From: Gloeocapsopsis crepidinum LEGE 06123 | GTDB taxonomy: Bacteria; Cyanobacteriota; Cyanobacteriia; Cyanobacteriales; Chroococcidiopsidaceae | Length of the DNA stretch: 64,000 nt | Assembly: GCF_015207655.1 (NCBI RefSeq) | Contig: NZ_JADEWN010000014.1 | Coordinates: forward strand, 20,923-84,922 | Direction of reading: 5' to 3' | In this document: piece after piece, positions 36,934 to 48,300 of the stretch | How positions within the stretch are numbered: position 1 is the first letter of the stretch | How the letters are laid out: the number at the start of each line of letters is the position of its first letter | Notes under the pieces: generated by a model | Database searches by the model: none | Told to the model about the DNA's origin: nothing | Seen by the model: the letters and a program-made list of their open reading frames with translations, nothing else | Position numbers and translations under genes: made by a program

Positions 36934-39900
36934 TTTAACTACTCAATATCATGGCTCCGAAATTGCAATTATCGGCATGACGGGTCGCTTTCCAGGGGCT
37001 AAAAATGTTGATGAATTTTGGCACAATCTCCAAAATGGTGTCGAGTCAATTTCTTTTTTTAGCGACGCTGAATTACTCGCCGCAGGAGTCGAACCGGAAT
37101 TAATTCGCGACCCCAATTTTGTCAAAGCACAAGCTGTATTAAATGACGTTGAATTATTTGATGCTCATTTCTTTGGTTTTAACCCTAAAGAAGCAGAAAT
37201 TACAGATCCACAACAGCGATTGTTTTTAGAATGTGCGTGGGAAGCGATCGAAAATGCAGGCTACAACTCCGAGACATATCAAGGTGCAGTTGGAGTATAT
37301 GCGGGTGTCAGCTTCAGCAGTTATTTGCTCAATGTTTATTTAAACCAAGATATCTTTAACTCGGTCGATCATCTGCAAATGGCGATCGCTAGCGACAAAG
37401 ACTATCTCAGCACGCGTGTTTCTTACAAACTTAACCTCACAGGACCAAGTTACACCGTACAAACTGCTTGCTCTACTTCACTTGTCGCGGTGCATTTAGC
37501 GTGCCAAAGTTTACTGAATGGCGAATGCGATATGGCTTTGGCTGGTGGTGTATCTATCAGTGGTTCGCGCAAAAGTGGCTACATCTATAAACCCGCAGGG
37601 ATCATGTCGCCCGATGGACACTGTCGCGCCTTTGATGCGCAAGCCCAGGGAACTGTCAGCGGCGAAGGCGTTGGTATTGTCGTTTTAAAGCGCCTAGAAG
37701 ACGCCCTAACCGATGGGGATACTATTCATGCTTTGATTAAAGGTTCTGCGATTAACAACGATGGAGCGCGTAAAGTCAGCTACACTGCGCCTCGAATTGA
37801 CGGACAAGCTCAAGTCATTAAAACCGCGCAGGCTGTTGCTGAAGTCGAACCCGATACAATTACTTATATAGAAGCTCATGGTACAGGAACATCGTTAGGC
37901 GATCCTATTGAAATTGCTGCGCTCACTCAAGCCTTTGGTACGAGTAGCGATAAGAAAAGATTTTGTGCAATTGGTTCAGTTAAAACTAATATCGGACACT
38001 TAGATGCAGCCGCTGGGGTAGCAGGTTTAATCAAAACGGTACTAGCGCTGAAACACAAACAAATACCTCCCAGCTTGCACTTTAGCCAACCTAATCCTGA
38101 AATCGACTTTGCCAATAGTCCTTTTTACGTCAACAAAACACTTGCTGAGTGGTCTAGCGATATTCCCCGTCGTGCTGGTGTAAGTTCGTTTGGTATTGGC
38201 GGGACAAATGCGCATCTCATTCTTGAAGAAGCGCCTGCTGTGGAAGTATCACACCCTTCACGTTCTTGGCATTTACTCGTTCTTTCTGCCAAAAGTGAGA
38301 CAGCTTTAGCATCTGCGTCAGCTAATTTAGCTACCTATCTCGCACAAAATCCCCATTTAAATATTGCCGATGTTGCTTACACGCTGCAAGTGGGACGACG
38401 CGATTTTGACTATCGGCGAATGTGTCTTTGCCAAAACCTTACGGATGCCATCTCTGCACTAAATTCAGCATCAAGTTACCAAAAACCATGTCATCGTTCC
38501 GTTGTATTTATGTTTTCTCCTCAAGGCGCACAGTATGCCGCAATGGGGCGAGAACTCTATCAAACTGAGCCGATATTCAAACAAGAAATTGATAGGTGTT
38601 GTGCAATTCTCAAGCCACATCTAGGCATCGATTTACGCGATATCCTCTACACAAGTACCGCTTCAGAGCAACTTACGCAAACTGCAATTACTCAGCCGGC
38701 ATTATTCATCACCGAGTATGCTTTAGCAAAATTATGGATGTCGTGGGGGATACATCCCGAAGCGACGATCGGTCATAGTATTGGGGAATACGTCGCTGCT
38801 GCGATCGCAGGCGTTTTTAGCCTCGAAGATGCTCTAGCAGTGGTAGCACTGCGCGGACGCTTGATGCAGGAACTTCCGCGTGGGGCAATGCTCTCGGTAC
38901 AACTACCAGCATCGGAAGTTAAACCGCTATTAGGAAACACATTATCGCTAGCGGGAATAAATGCACCTTCTTTATGTGTCGTTGCAGGTACAGTTGAGGC
39001 GATCGCAAGCTTAGAGCTTGAGTTGCAAGCCAAAGGTGTTGGTTGTCGGCGACTGCAAACATCCCATGCATTTCATTCCTCAATGATGGAAGCGATCGTC
39101 GAAGTATTTACAACTCAGTTACAAAAATTCCGCTTAAATCCTCCCCAAATTCCCTTTATTTCTAACGTCAGCGGCACTTGGATAACACCTGCACAAGCGA
39201 CTGACCCCAACTACTGGGCTACTCATTTGCGGCAACCTGTCTTATTTTCCCCAGGAATGACTGAGTTACTCAAACAACCAGAAAGAATATTACTAGAAGT
39301 TGGACCAGGGCGGACATTATGTACTTTCGCCTTACAGCATCAGCATGATGGACTGATTGCGCTGTCTTCGTTACGCCACCCCCAGGAGCAACATTCGGAT
39401 GTCACATTTTTATTAAATACTTTGGGGCATCTCTGGCAAGCAGGTATAAAAATTAACTGGTCAGGTTTTTATGCTGACGAGCAACGCCGTCATATTCCTT
39501 TGCCGACGTATCCTTTTGAACGCCAGCGTTATTGGATTGAACCAACGCGGCAGTTATCTGCAAGAATGAGTGATATTTGGCAGTCTGTTATTATATCTGG
39601 TCATCAACAAGCGAATGCAAGTCTTGCCGAAATTGATACACAGACCTATCTTGAAAAGAAACAGTGTTTAGAACAGCTTTGTATCGCCTACATTAACCTT
39701 ACTTTCCAACGTTTAGGAGCTTTTAGCAGTCCGACACGCTACTCCGTAACCCAATTGCAGGAACGCTGTCAAATTATTCCTCGCTACGAACAATTGCTGC
39801 ATCGCTGGTTGGATGTATTAGTAGAACGCACTCAACTCCAGCAAGCGCAAGATTTGTTTACTAACTTTGTCCCTTGTTCTACCGCAGATTTTGAGGAACT

Positions 39901-42628
39901 TTCAGCCGAAGTCGAAACTCAATGGGCAGCATCGCAAGTCCCAACCTCTATTCAGTTTTGTGGTGATTTGGCAGATGTATTAACAGGGGAAAAAGAACCT
40001 TTAAGTTTGTACTTGAGTGCAACTGATAATAAAAATCCAACTCTTGAAAAGCCTGCCAATACTTGCTTAAAATCTATTCTGCGTAGCTGTTTGGCAGCGG
40101 TTGTCAAGGCATTACCCGCAGACAAGCGTTTGAGGATTTTAGAAATTGGTGCGGGACATGGTATTGCAACAACCGAATTGCTACCCATCTTGCCACCGAA
40201 ACAAACAAACTACACCTTTACCGATGTGGGTGCGTGGTTCCTTCAAAAAGCGCAGCAAAAATTTAGTGCTTATCCCTTTGTTGACTATCGGTTATTAAAT
40301 ATTGAACAACCACCGACAACCCAAGGCTTTACACCCCACAGCTTTGATGTCATTGTGGCGGTTAATGTGCTGCATGTGACTCAACACTTAAATGAAACCT
40401 TGGATCGTGTACGTTCTTTGCTAGCCCCTGGAGGATTACTGCTACTTTGGGAAATCACCGAACCTCAATTAGAGTTTGATATTACCGATGCATTGTTAAT
40501 GAATCCTTTAGCAGATGCACAACGTAGTCGAGGAAATCCCTTTTTATCAACACAACAGTGGCGAGAAATGCTATCTGCACATGGTTTTGCCAAAGTCGAG
40601 GCGTTTGATGAAACCGCAGTGTTTGCCGAACAGGTGTTAGTAGCTGAAGCATCACCGAATGGTTCCGCGAGTGCCGCATTTACAGCACCATTAGATGAGA
40701 CGGAGGATACAGCAGATATTAATAATTGGTTCTATCTCCCAACTTGGAAGAGAACTTCACCACTACCACCATTTACATCTTACGTATCGCATAATTCACC
40801 TGAAACATGGTTAGTGTTTGTTGATGATTGTGGTTTAGGCGATAAACTCGTTCAAAATTTAACACAAGCTGGTCAAGAGGTCATCGCGGTTAAGGCTGGT
40901 TGCGAATTTGGTGATGATTTGTCTTCAGTTAACCAAAATACTCAGCAGAAATACATCCTCAATCCTAAACAACGTTCAGATTACGATCGCCTTTTTCAAG
41001 AATTACGCAGATTGGGTAAAATTCCCAGCAAAGTTATACATCTGTGGAGCGTTACGCCCGATCAACAGCATGAGTCAATATCGGAATTAGGTTTTTACAG
41101 CTTATTGTTTTTAGCGCAAGCGATTGGAGAGCAAAACTTTAACAATGAGATTGAAATTGGCATTGTCTCTAATCATATCCAGGATGTGACAGGTTCAGAG
41201 GTGCTGTGTCCTGAAAAAGCCTTAATTCTAGGATTTTGTCGCGTCATGCCGCTAGAATATCCTAATATTACGTGTCGCAGCATTGACATAGACTTACCCG
41301 CAGCAGATTGGCAAGAAAAACAACTGATCGACCATTTACTCACAGAATTAGTTGCCCAAACACCAGATCCTGCGATCGCCTATCGCGGACATCATCGCTG
41401 GTTGCAAACCTTTGAACCAATGCCAATAGATGCTGTAGAAGCACCTTGCTTAAGACAAGGAGGAGTCTATCTGATTACAGGTGGTTTGGGTGGTATTGGT
41501 TTAGCGTTGGCTGAGTATCTCGCCCAAACTGTAAAAGCAAAATTAGTTTTGGTTGGGCGATCGCATTTTCCCCATCGCGAGGAGTGGGAACTATTGACTC
41601 ACACTCAAGATCCTTTCAGTGAAAAAATCCGCAAACTGCAAGCAATTGAAGCACTAGGTGCAGAAATCACGATCCACAGTGCCGATGTTGCAGATTATCA
41701 ACAAATGGCTGTCGTCGTGCAGCAAGCAAAACAAAAGTTTGGTGCAATTCATGGAGTCATTCATGCTGCCGCAGTTCCTGGAGGAGGTATGATTCAACTC
41801 AAGACACCTGCGGATGTTGCGCAAGCCTTTGCCCCAAAAGTACAAGGAACGCGAGTACTTGATGCTTTGTTCCAAGATACTCACCTCGATTTCTTCGTAC
41901 TTTGCTCATCACTCAGTTCATTTACTGGCACTCCAGGAATGGTAGACTATACTGCTGAAAATGCCTTCCTTGATGCTTTTGCCCACTACAACACAAACCA
42001 AAATCGCCCCACAATCTCAATTAACTGGGATAGATGGGATATCGGTATGGCGATCGCTGTAGAAGCACGACACAAACAGCTTACAGGTCAGAACTTAAGC
42101 CCAGCAATGAGTACATCTGAAGGAATTGCAGCCTTTCGCCGGATTCTTGCCACAAGTCAAACTCCTCAAATTCTCGTCTACACCCAAAACATCCAAAACT
42201 TAATTCAGCCCAAAACCTCCAAGCAGTCATGGGACGCACAATTATCATTACGTAATTCTCAACCAATTCACCCGCGTCCGCAATTAATAAATCCTTATGT
42301 TGCCCCCACAAATGAAATTGAGCAAAACCTTGTTCAGATTTGGCAACAACTTCTAGGTATCGATCAAATTGGCATTCACGACAACTTCTTTGAATTAGGC
42401 GGAGATTCATTATTTGCCACCCAACTTGTAGCCCAGATCTGTAAAAACTTCCAAATTGAATTGCCTTACAAAAGTTTCTTCAACGCTCCAACAATCGCAC
42501 AATTATCTGTAGAAATCTTACAACAATTAACTCAACTCACCGACGAAGAAGAACTCGCAAAAGCTTTAGCTGAAATCGAACAGCTTTCAAACGACGAAGC
42601 CCAAGTAATGCTTGCTTTGCAAGAATAA
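36926..42628 (+). CDS. Type I PKS module KS-AT-cMT-KR-ACP
   Basis: A 1900-residue module paralogous to the PKS at 15541-20103. The KS has Cys182 (TACSTS). The AT has Ser618 (GHSIGEY) and HAFH, suggesting malonyl-CoA. A C-methyltransferase lies between AT and KR, with the SAM motif ILEIGAGHGIATTELL near 1070. The KR has TGGLGGIG near 1515 and Ser/Tyr in VLCSSLSS and VDYTAENA. The ACP has Ser1828 in GGDSLF. With no DH or ER, the expected unit is an alpha-methyl-beta-hydroxy acid built on the preceding Ser. The tail QLSNDEAQVMLAL is a docking-like motif. Its start overlaps the upstream NRPS stop by 8 bases, so translation is probably coupled. Confidence 0.93.
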   Translation: MNNLTTQYHGSEIAIIGMTGRFPGAKNVDEFWHNLQNGVESISFFSDAELLAAGVEPELIRDPNFVKAQAVLNDVELFDAHFFGFNPKEAEITDPQQRLFLECAWEAIENAGYNSETYQGAVGVYAGVSFSSYLLNVYLNQDIFNSVDHLQMAIASDKDYLSTRVSYKLNLTGPSYTVQTACSTSLVAVHLACQSLLNGECDMALAGGVSISGSRKSGYIYKPAGIMSPDGHCRAFDAQAQGTVSGEGVGIVVLKRLEDALTDGDTIHALIKGSAINNDGARKVSYTAPRIDGQAQVIKTAQAVAEVEPDTITYIEAHGTGTSLGDPIEIAALTQAFGTSSDKKRFCAIGSVKTNIGHLDAAAGVAGLIKTVLALKHKQIPPSLHFSQPNPEIDFANSPFYVNKTLAEWSSDIPRRAGVSSFGIGGTNAHLILEEAPAVEVSHPSRSWHLLVLSAKSETALASASANLATYLAQNPHLNIADVAYTLQVGRRDFDYRRMCLCQNLTDAISALNSASSYQKPCHRSVVFMFSPQGAQYAAMGRELYQTEPIFKQEIDRCCAILKPHLGIDLRDILYTSTASEQLTQTAITQPALFITEYALAKLWMSWGIHPEATIGHSIGEYVAAAIAGVFSLEDALAVVALRGRLMQELPRGAMLSVQLPASEVKPLLGNTLSLAGINAPSLCVVAGTVEAIASLELELQAKGVGCRRLQTSHAFHSSMMEAIVEVFTTQLQKFRLNPPQIPFISNVSGTWITPAQATDPNYWATHLRQPVLFSPGMTELLKQPERILLEVGPGRTLCTFALQHQHDGLIALSSLRHPQEQHSDVTFLLNTLGHLWQAGIKINWSGFYADEQRRHIPLPTYPFERQRYWIEPTRQLSARMSDIWQSVIISGHQQANASLAEIDTQTYLEKKQCLEQLCIAYINLTFQRLGAFSSPTRYSVTQLQERCQIIPRYEQLLHRWLDVLVERTQLQQAQDLFTNFVPCSTADFEELSAEVETQWAASQVPTSIQFCGDLADVLTGEKEPLSLYLSATDNKNPTLEKPANTCLKSILRSCLAAVVKALPADKRLRILEIGAGHGIATTELLPILPPKQTNYTFTDVGAWFLQKAQQKFSAYPFVDYRLLNIEQPPTTQGFTPHSFDVIVAVNVLHVTQHLNETLDRVRSLLAPGGLLLLWEITEPQLEFDITDALLMNPLADAQRSRGNPFLSTQQWREMLSAHGFAKVEAFDETAVFAEQVLVAEASPNGSASAAFTAPLDETEDTADINNWFYLPTWKRTSPLPPFTSYVSHNSPETWLVFVDDCGLGDKLVQNLTQAGQEVIAVKAGCEFGDDLSSVNQNTQQKYILNPKQRSDYDRLFQELRRLGKIPSKVIHLWSVTPDQQHESISELGFYSLLFLAQAIGEQNFNNEIEIGIVSNHIQDVTGSEVLCPEKALILGFCRVMPLEYPNITCRSIDIDLPAADWQEKQLIDHLLTELVAQTPDPAIAYRGHHRWLQTFEPMPIDAVEAPCLRQGGVYLITGGLGGIGLALAEYLAQTVKAKLVLVGRSHFPHREEWELLTHTQDPFSEKIRKLQAIEALGAEITIHSADVADYQQMAVVVQQAKQKFGAIHGVIHAAAVPGGGMIQLKTPADVAQAFAPKVQGTRVLDALFQDTHLDFFVLCSSLSSFTGTPGMVDYTAENAFLDAFAHYNTNQNRPTISINWDRWDIGMAIAVEARHKQLTGQNLSPAMSTSEGIAAFRRILATSQTPQILVYTQNIQNLIQPKTSKQSWDAQLSLRNSQPIHPRPQLINPYVAPTNEIEQNLVQIWQQLLGIDQIGIHDNFFELGGDSLFATQLVAQICKNFQIELPYKSFFNAPTIAQLSVEILQQLTQLTDEEELAKALAEIEQLSNDEAQVMLALQE

Positions 42629-42719
42629 TTTGTAACATTTAAACTCTTTTTGCAGAGGAAGAATAGCTTTGCAACGTGTCTTCTCTACTCCTTTGCAAGT
42701 CAATCACTTTAGAATTTAT

Positions 42720-44273
42720 ATGAATGATATTTCAGCCCGAATTGCGGCGCTTTCTCCAGAAAAACGCAAGCTACTATTGCAAAGTTTAAATAATAAAAAA
42801 GCTAGTGTTTCACCTCAAATCATCAAATCGCATCGAGAAAAAAATCGCTTTCCCCTTTCTTTTGCTCAACAAAGATTATGGTTTCTCGATCAATTGCAAC
42901 CAGGAAACCCAGCATTGAATATTTTCTTACCAATGCGCTTAACAGGACAATTAAATTTAGAGGCATTAAAACGTAGTTTCAACGAAGTCATCAACCGTCA
43001 TGAAGCACTACGAACTCAGTTTATTCTTGTGAATGGAGAACCGTTTCAAGTCATTATTTCCAATCTAGAATTAAACATACCTGTTATTGATTTACAACAA
43101 TCTCCAGCAAAAGAAGCAGAAGTATTGCAACTAACCAATCAAGCAGCACAGTTGCCTTTTAACTTAACCCAAACACCTTTACTACGAGTCACCTTACTGC
43201 GACTAGCAACAACAGAACACATTTTACTATTAGTAATTCATCATATTATCGCTGATGGTTGGTCGATTGGCATACTCACACGCGAACTGAATATTCTTTA
43301 CAAAAGCTTTTGTCAAAATCAACCTTCTCCACTTCCTAACTTACCAATTCAATACGTTGATTTTGCAGTTTGGCAACGACAGTGGTTGCAAGGAGAACAT
43401 TTAGCAGCACAAATTAAATATTGGCAACATCAGCTAGCAAATATCCCTGTACTGCAACTACCTACAGATTATCCACGCCCGACAGTACAAACTTTTCGTG
43501 GTGCTAGACAAGCTTTTGTATTACCTAAACCTACATTAGAAAAGCTAAAGGTAATTAATGCCCACAAAGGTATTACCCTGTTTATGACTCTGCTGGCAGC
43601 ATTTCAAACTTTATTGTACTGGTACACAGGGCAAGAAGATATTGCGATCGGCACAGATATTGCTAACCGCAATCAACCAGAAACTAAGGATCTCATTGGC
43701 TTTTTTGCTAACCAATTAGTTCTGCGTACAAATTTGTCAGGAAACCCTACTTTTGAGGAACTATTACAACGAGTACGCGAAATAACTGTAGATGCTTATG
43801 CAAATCAAGATTTATCCTTTGACAAGTTAGTTGATATTATCAATCCTGAACGCCGATTGAATCGTTCGCCACTTTTTCAAGTAAAAATCATTTTAGAAAA
43901 TACTCAATCATCTAATTTAGATCTCACTGGCTTAACTGTAAGTTCAGCTAAATTCGAGAATCCAACAACTCAATTAGATTTGTTATTAGAGTTAACCGAA
44001 AAACAAGAGGGTTTAGTTGGTGTTTTAGAGTACGATACTGATTTATTTAATGATACAACTGCAAGGCAAATTTCAAATAGTTTTGAAGCTATTTTACATC
44101 ACATTATAGAACAACCCAATATACACTTACAAGATTTAATCAAAAAAATTACACAGAGTAATAAACAAAATGAACTGATTCAGAATCAAAAAACAAAAGC
44201 GCAATATCAGCAAAAACTAAAACTAATCAAGCGTAAAATCATTCAGACGCATAATATGGAGATTGCAGAATGA
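42720..44273 (+). CDS. Standalone NRPS condensation domain
   Basis: 517 residues from the ATG at 42720; an in-frame TTG at 42669 would add 17 residues with no family character. It begins with a docking-type helix (DISARIAALSPEKRKLLLQSL) and contains one condensation domain with FPLSFAQQRLWFLDQL and HHIIADG (174-180). The final 50 residues are a charged helical tail. There is no A or PCP. Its stop overlaps the start of the hydroxylase gene by 4 bases (ATGA), so the pair equals the C-TauD half of the fusion at 23620-27399 split in two. It should accept the methylated polyketide chain and condense it with Asp held by the enzyme at 45305. No strong ribosome-binding site is seen. Confidence 0.88.
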   Translation: MNDISARIAALSPEKRKLLLQSLNNKKASVSPQIIKSHREKNRFPLSFAQQRLWFLDQLQPGNPALNIFLPMRLTGQLNLEALKRSFNEVINRHEALRTQFILVNGEPFQVIISNLELNIPVIDLQQSPAKEAEVLQLTNQAAQLPFNLTQTPLLRVTLLRLATTEHILLLVIHHIIADGWSIGILTRELNILYKSFCQNQPSPLPNLPIQYVDFAVWQRQWLQGEHLAAQIKYWQHQLANIPVLQLPTDYPRPTVQTFRGARQAFVLPKPTLEKLKVINAHKGITLFMTLLAAFQTLLYWYTGQEDIAIGTDIANRNQPETKDLIGFFANQLVLRTNLSGNPTFEELLQRVREITVDAYANQDLSFDKLVDIINPERRLNRSPLFQVKIILENTQSSNLDLTGLTVSSAKFENPTTQLDLLLELTEKQEGLVGVLEYDTDLFNDTTARQISNSFEAILHHIIEQPNIHLQDLIKKITQSNKQNELIQNQKTKAQYQQKLKLIKRKIIQTHNMEIAE

Positions 44274-45277
44274 AATCAGGGTTGCAAATCAATAACGCTA
44301 GAAAGCGTCAAGGCATGTCTCAAGAAAAGTTAGTTGCGATCGCCGAACCAAATAAAAACTATCCATTTATCGTTCAACCAGTTATTAAAAATCTAGATCT
44401 GGCAGATTGGGCAATAGGCAACCAAGAATTTATCACAACTAATTTGCTTAAATATGGCGTCATTCTTTTTCGGGGATTTAACGTTACTACCGCGCCAGAG
44501 TTTGAAAGATTTAGTCGAGTTGTTTGTACCGAGTTATTTAATGCGAACGGAGAACATCCCCGCGAAAATATCGAGAGTAATGTTTATACTCCAGTTTTTT
44601 ATCCTGGCGATCGCAAGTTGCTGTGGCATAACGAAAATTCTTTCAATCATCACTATCCGATGAAAATTTTATTTTGTTGTCGGCAACCAGCACAACAGGG
44701 AGGAGAAACACCAATTGTTGATAGCCGTAAGGTTTTTGAGTTAATTGACCCAAAAATCAAGGAAAAATTTATCAACAAAAATATCATGTATGTTCGTAAT
44801 TATGGCGATGGATTTGGTTTAAATTGGGAAACTGTTTTTCAAACATCAGATCAAGCCAAAGTTGAAGCTTATTGTCGGCAAAATTTCATCGATTTTGAGT
44901 GGAAATCTCATGGAGGATTGCGAACTCGTGCAATACGTCCCGCAGTTATTAAGCATCCAAAAACAAGCGAAATATCTTGGTTTAATCAAGCGCAACATTG
45001 GCATCCGGCTTGTTTAGATACAGATACAAGAGAATCTTTCTTTGCTTCCTTTACAGAAGAGGATTTCCCACGCAACTGCTACTACGCTGATGGTAGTCGA
45101 ATAGAAGATTCGGTAATGAGAGAAATTTGTGCAGTTTATCAACAGTTAGAAGTGAGTTTTCCTTGGGAAGTAGGAGACGTTTTACTACTTGATAATGTTT
45201 TGACGGCACACGCCCGCAATCCCTTTGTAGGAGAAAGAAAATTACTCGTTGCAATGGGTGAAATGACTAGTTTTTAG
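44270..45277 (+). CDS. TauD/SyrP-type Fe(II)/2-oxoglutarate hydroxylase, probable aspartyl beta-hydroxylase
   Basis: A 335-residue non-heme iron oxygenase, close to the C-terminal third of the protein at 23620. The iron ligands are H-N-E at 120-122 (LLWHNENSFNHHYP) and the distal His314 (VLTAHARNP), with the 2-oxoglutarate-binding Arg just after it (GERKLLVAMGE). The HxE form is typical of SyrP-like enzymes that hydroxylate amino acids on carrier proteins; SyrP itself acts on Asp. The gene sits directly between a C domain and an I-A(Asp)-PCP protein, so the likely substrate is PCP-bound Asp, giving beta-hydroxy-Asp, a bidentate iron ligand. Stereochemistry cannot be stated. Confidence 0.88.
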   Translation: MKSGLQINNARKRQGMSQEKLVAIAEPNKNYPFIVQPVIKNLDLADWAIGNQEFITTNLLKYGVILFRGFNVTTAPEFERFSRVVCTELFNANGEHPRENIESNVYTPVFYPGDRKLLWHNENSFNHHYPMKILFCCRQPAQQGGETPIVDSRKVFELIDPKIKEKFINKNIMYVRNYGDGFGLNWETVFQTSDQAKVEAYCRQNFIDFEWKSHGGLRTRAIRPAVIKHPKTSEISWFNQAQHWHPACLDTDTRESFFASFTEEDFPRNCYYADGSRIEDSVMREICAVYQQLEVSFPWEVGDVLLLDNVLTAHARNPFVGERKLLVAMGEMTSF

Positions 45278-45304
45278 AATTTATAAACTTAACGGTAAGA
45301 AGCA

Positions 45305-48300
45305 ATGCAAAGTCAAATTCAAGGATTTCAGCTTTCTCCACAACAACAGCGTCTTTGGATACTGCAAGAAAATAATCATACTTATTATAGCCAGTGTGCA
45401 ATTTTAATAGAGGGCAATCTCGATGTGGAACTATTGCGATCAACTTTACAGAAAGTAGTCGATCGTCATGAAATTTTGCGGACAAATTTCCATCGTGCTT
45501 GGGGCATCAAAGTTCCCCTTCAGGTTATTAACAATGAGAATATCTCGATTGATATCCAAAATTTAGGAGATAATTACTGCAAAGCAGATATAAGTCAATT
45601 ATTCCAGCAAGCTAGACTGAATCAGTTGCATTGGGAGAAAGATTCGCTACTACATCTATCTTTAATGAATTTTTCTGTCAACAAATTGCTATTAATCAGT
45701 TTACCTGCGTTATGTGCAGATTTAACAACGCTGCATAACCTTGTTCGCGAACTAGCTTGCTGCTATACAGATGAAGAAATAACCGACGAACCACTGCAAT
45801 ATGCGGATATCGCTGCATGGCAGAATGAATTACTCACTGAAGCCAAAACAACGTCCTGGCAGCAACCGGATATTTCTAGCTTAAAAAACTTACAATTAGT
45901 TAGTGAGAAACTTTGTACAGAAAACTCTGAATTTGAACCACAATGTATCAATTTACCAATTAATAACAATTTATTAGAAAAAATAAAACTAATTGCAGAC
46001 AAGTATCAAGCTTCTTTAAGCGGGTTGTTGTTAACTTGTTGGCAGATTTTGCTATGGCGTCTGACGGGACAATCTAATTTGCTACTGGGTATTGGTGTTG
46101 ACGGTCGCAACTATGAAGAATTAAAACCAGCACTGGGTTTGTTGGCAAAATATTTACCACTTGTCTGCGATATAAGTCTAGATATTCAATTTCATGAGTT
46201 GATGTCGCAGACAGAACAAATGACCAAGGAAATTTTAGAATGGCAGGAAAGCTTTATTTGGGAAGTGGAAGATGATCCACAGTTTTCCTTCTTTCCGTTT
46301 TGTTACGAATTTACAGATTTACCAAAAACCTACTCTGCGGGTAGTATCTCATTTTCTATCTGCCAACGCTACGTTTGTACTGACCGATTTAAAGTAAAAC
46401 TTAGCTTTTTTACAGAAGATAATACGCTAAACGCAGAGTTTCACTATGATACTAGCTTGTTTACACCTGAAGCTATTCAATGTTTAGCAGAACAGTTTCA
46501 AACGTTGTTGACAAGTGTTAGCCAAAATCCAGAAGCGACAATAACACGCTTAGATGTTCTCAGTATGAGGGAAAGAGAACAACTGTTATTTAAATTTAAC
46601 GACACTCAAACTCCTCTACCAAAATACGAATGCGTTCATCATTGGTTTGAAGAACAATGTGCTACTACCCCCGATCGCATTGCAGTTGTCTTTGGCGAAC
46701 AACAATTAACCTATCACCAACTGAATACCTGTGCGAACCAACTAGCACATTACTTGCACTCATTGAAAATTGCACCCGACACATTAATTGGTTTATATGT
46801 AGAACGTTCTCCCTTGATGGTCATTGGGCTGTTGGGTATCCTCAAAGCAGGTGCAGCTTACATTCCAATTGACCCCAGTTATCCCCCAGAACGTCAAGCT
46901 TATATTTTCAGGGATACGCAAACACCACTCGTACTAACACAGCAATCTTTAACCGCAAATATCCTTGCAGATAATCTCAAAGTTGTTTGTCTAGATCGCG
47001 ATTGGGATCTGATTGCTAGCCAACCAACAGAAAACCCTGTGACTTCTACAACCGCACTCAACTTAGCATATGTCATCTATACTTCTGGTTCCACAGGAGA
47101 ACCGAAAGGAACTCTCATTCCGCATCAAGGTTTAGTTAACTACTTAAGCTGGGCGACTCAAGCGTATGCAGTTGCAGAAGGTACAGGAACGCTGGTTCAT
47201 TCGTCGCTGGGGTTTGACCTAACGATTACTAGCTTGTTTACGCCATTATTAGTAGGAAATCAAGTTGAACTTTTACCCGATCAGAGTATAGAAAGCCTTG
47301 CTACGACACTGAAAGAACGAAATAACCTCAGTCTTGTTAAACTGACACCTTCTCATCTCAAGTTACTCAGTCAACAACTATCACCTCACCAAGTTGCAGA
47401 GAGAACACGCACTTTTGTGATTGGTGGTGAAAACCTCACGTTAGAAAATATCGCCTTTTGGCAAGACTTCGCCCCAGAAACAATCTTAGTGAACGAATAT
47501 GGACCAACAGAAACTGTAGTGGGTTGCTGCATTTACCAAGTACCCACAAACCTGCATCAATCTGGTTCAATTCCCATTGGACAAGCGATCGCCAATACCC
47601 AACTTTATGTTTTAGACGAATACTTGCAACCAGTACCGTTAGGCGTTATCGGCGAACTTTACATTGGAGGCGCAGGACTCGCACGCGGTTACTACAACCG
47701 CCCAGAATTAACAGCAGAAAAATTTGTTCCTCACCCCTACAGCAACGAACCAGGGGCGCGTCTTTATAAAACAGGCGACTTAGTTAAATTTCGACCGGAT
47801 GGCTTGCTGGAGTTTATCGGACGGATCGACGAACAAGTCAAAATTCGCGGCTTCCGCATCGAACTAGGAGAAATTGAGTCTACACTATTGCAGTATCCCG
47901 CAATCAAAGACTGCGTAGTTACAGTACGCCAAGAAGCAGACGACCAACGTTTAGTTGCTTACATTGTTCTTAAACAATCATCCTTTTCAATCGGCAATCT
48001 CAAAAAATTCCTGCAACAGCAACTCCCTGAATACATGATACCTTCAGTATTTATCACATTGAAGGAATTACCATTAACAGCAAATGGTAAAGTAAATCGC
48101 CAAGAGTTACCAGCACCAGATCAAGTACGACCAGAACTCGATGAATTTTATGTTGCTCCGCGCAATTCAACTGAAGAAAAAATAGCTAAAATCTGGGCAC
48201 AAATCTTGAAATTAGAGCGGATCGGTATCCACGACAACTTCTTTGATTTAGGAGGACATTCTTTACTCATAACTCAAGTAATATCCCGTTTACGTGATAT

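Noticed and set aside
44270..45277. The hydroxylase as a taurine dioxygenase for sulfur use
   Set aside because: It has the HNE iron motif and SyrP-like surroundings, overlaps an NRPS condensation gene and precedes an Asp module, so a carrier-bound amino acid substrate is far more likely.
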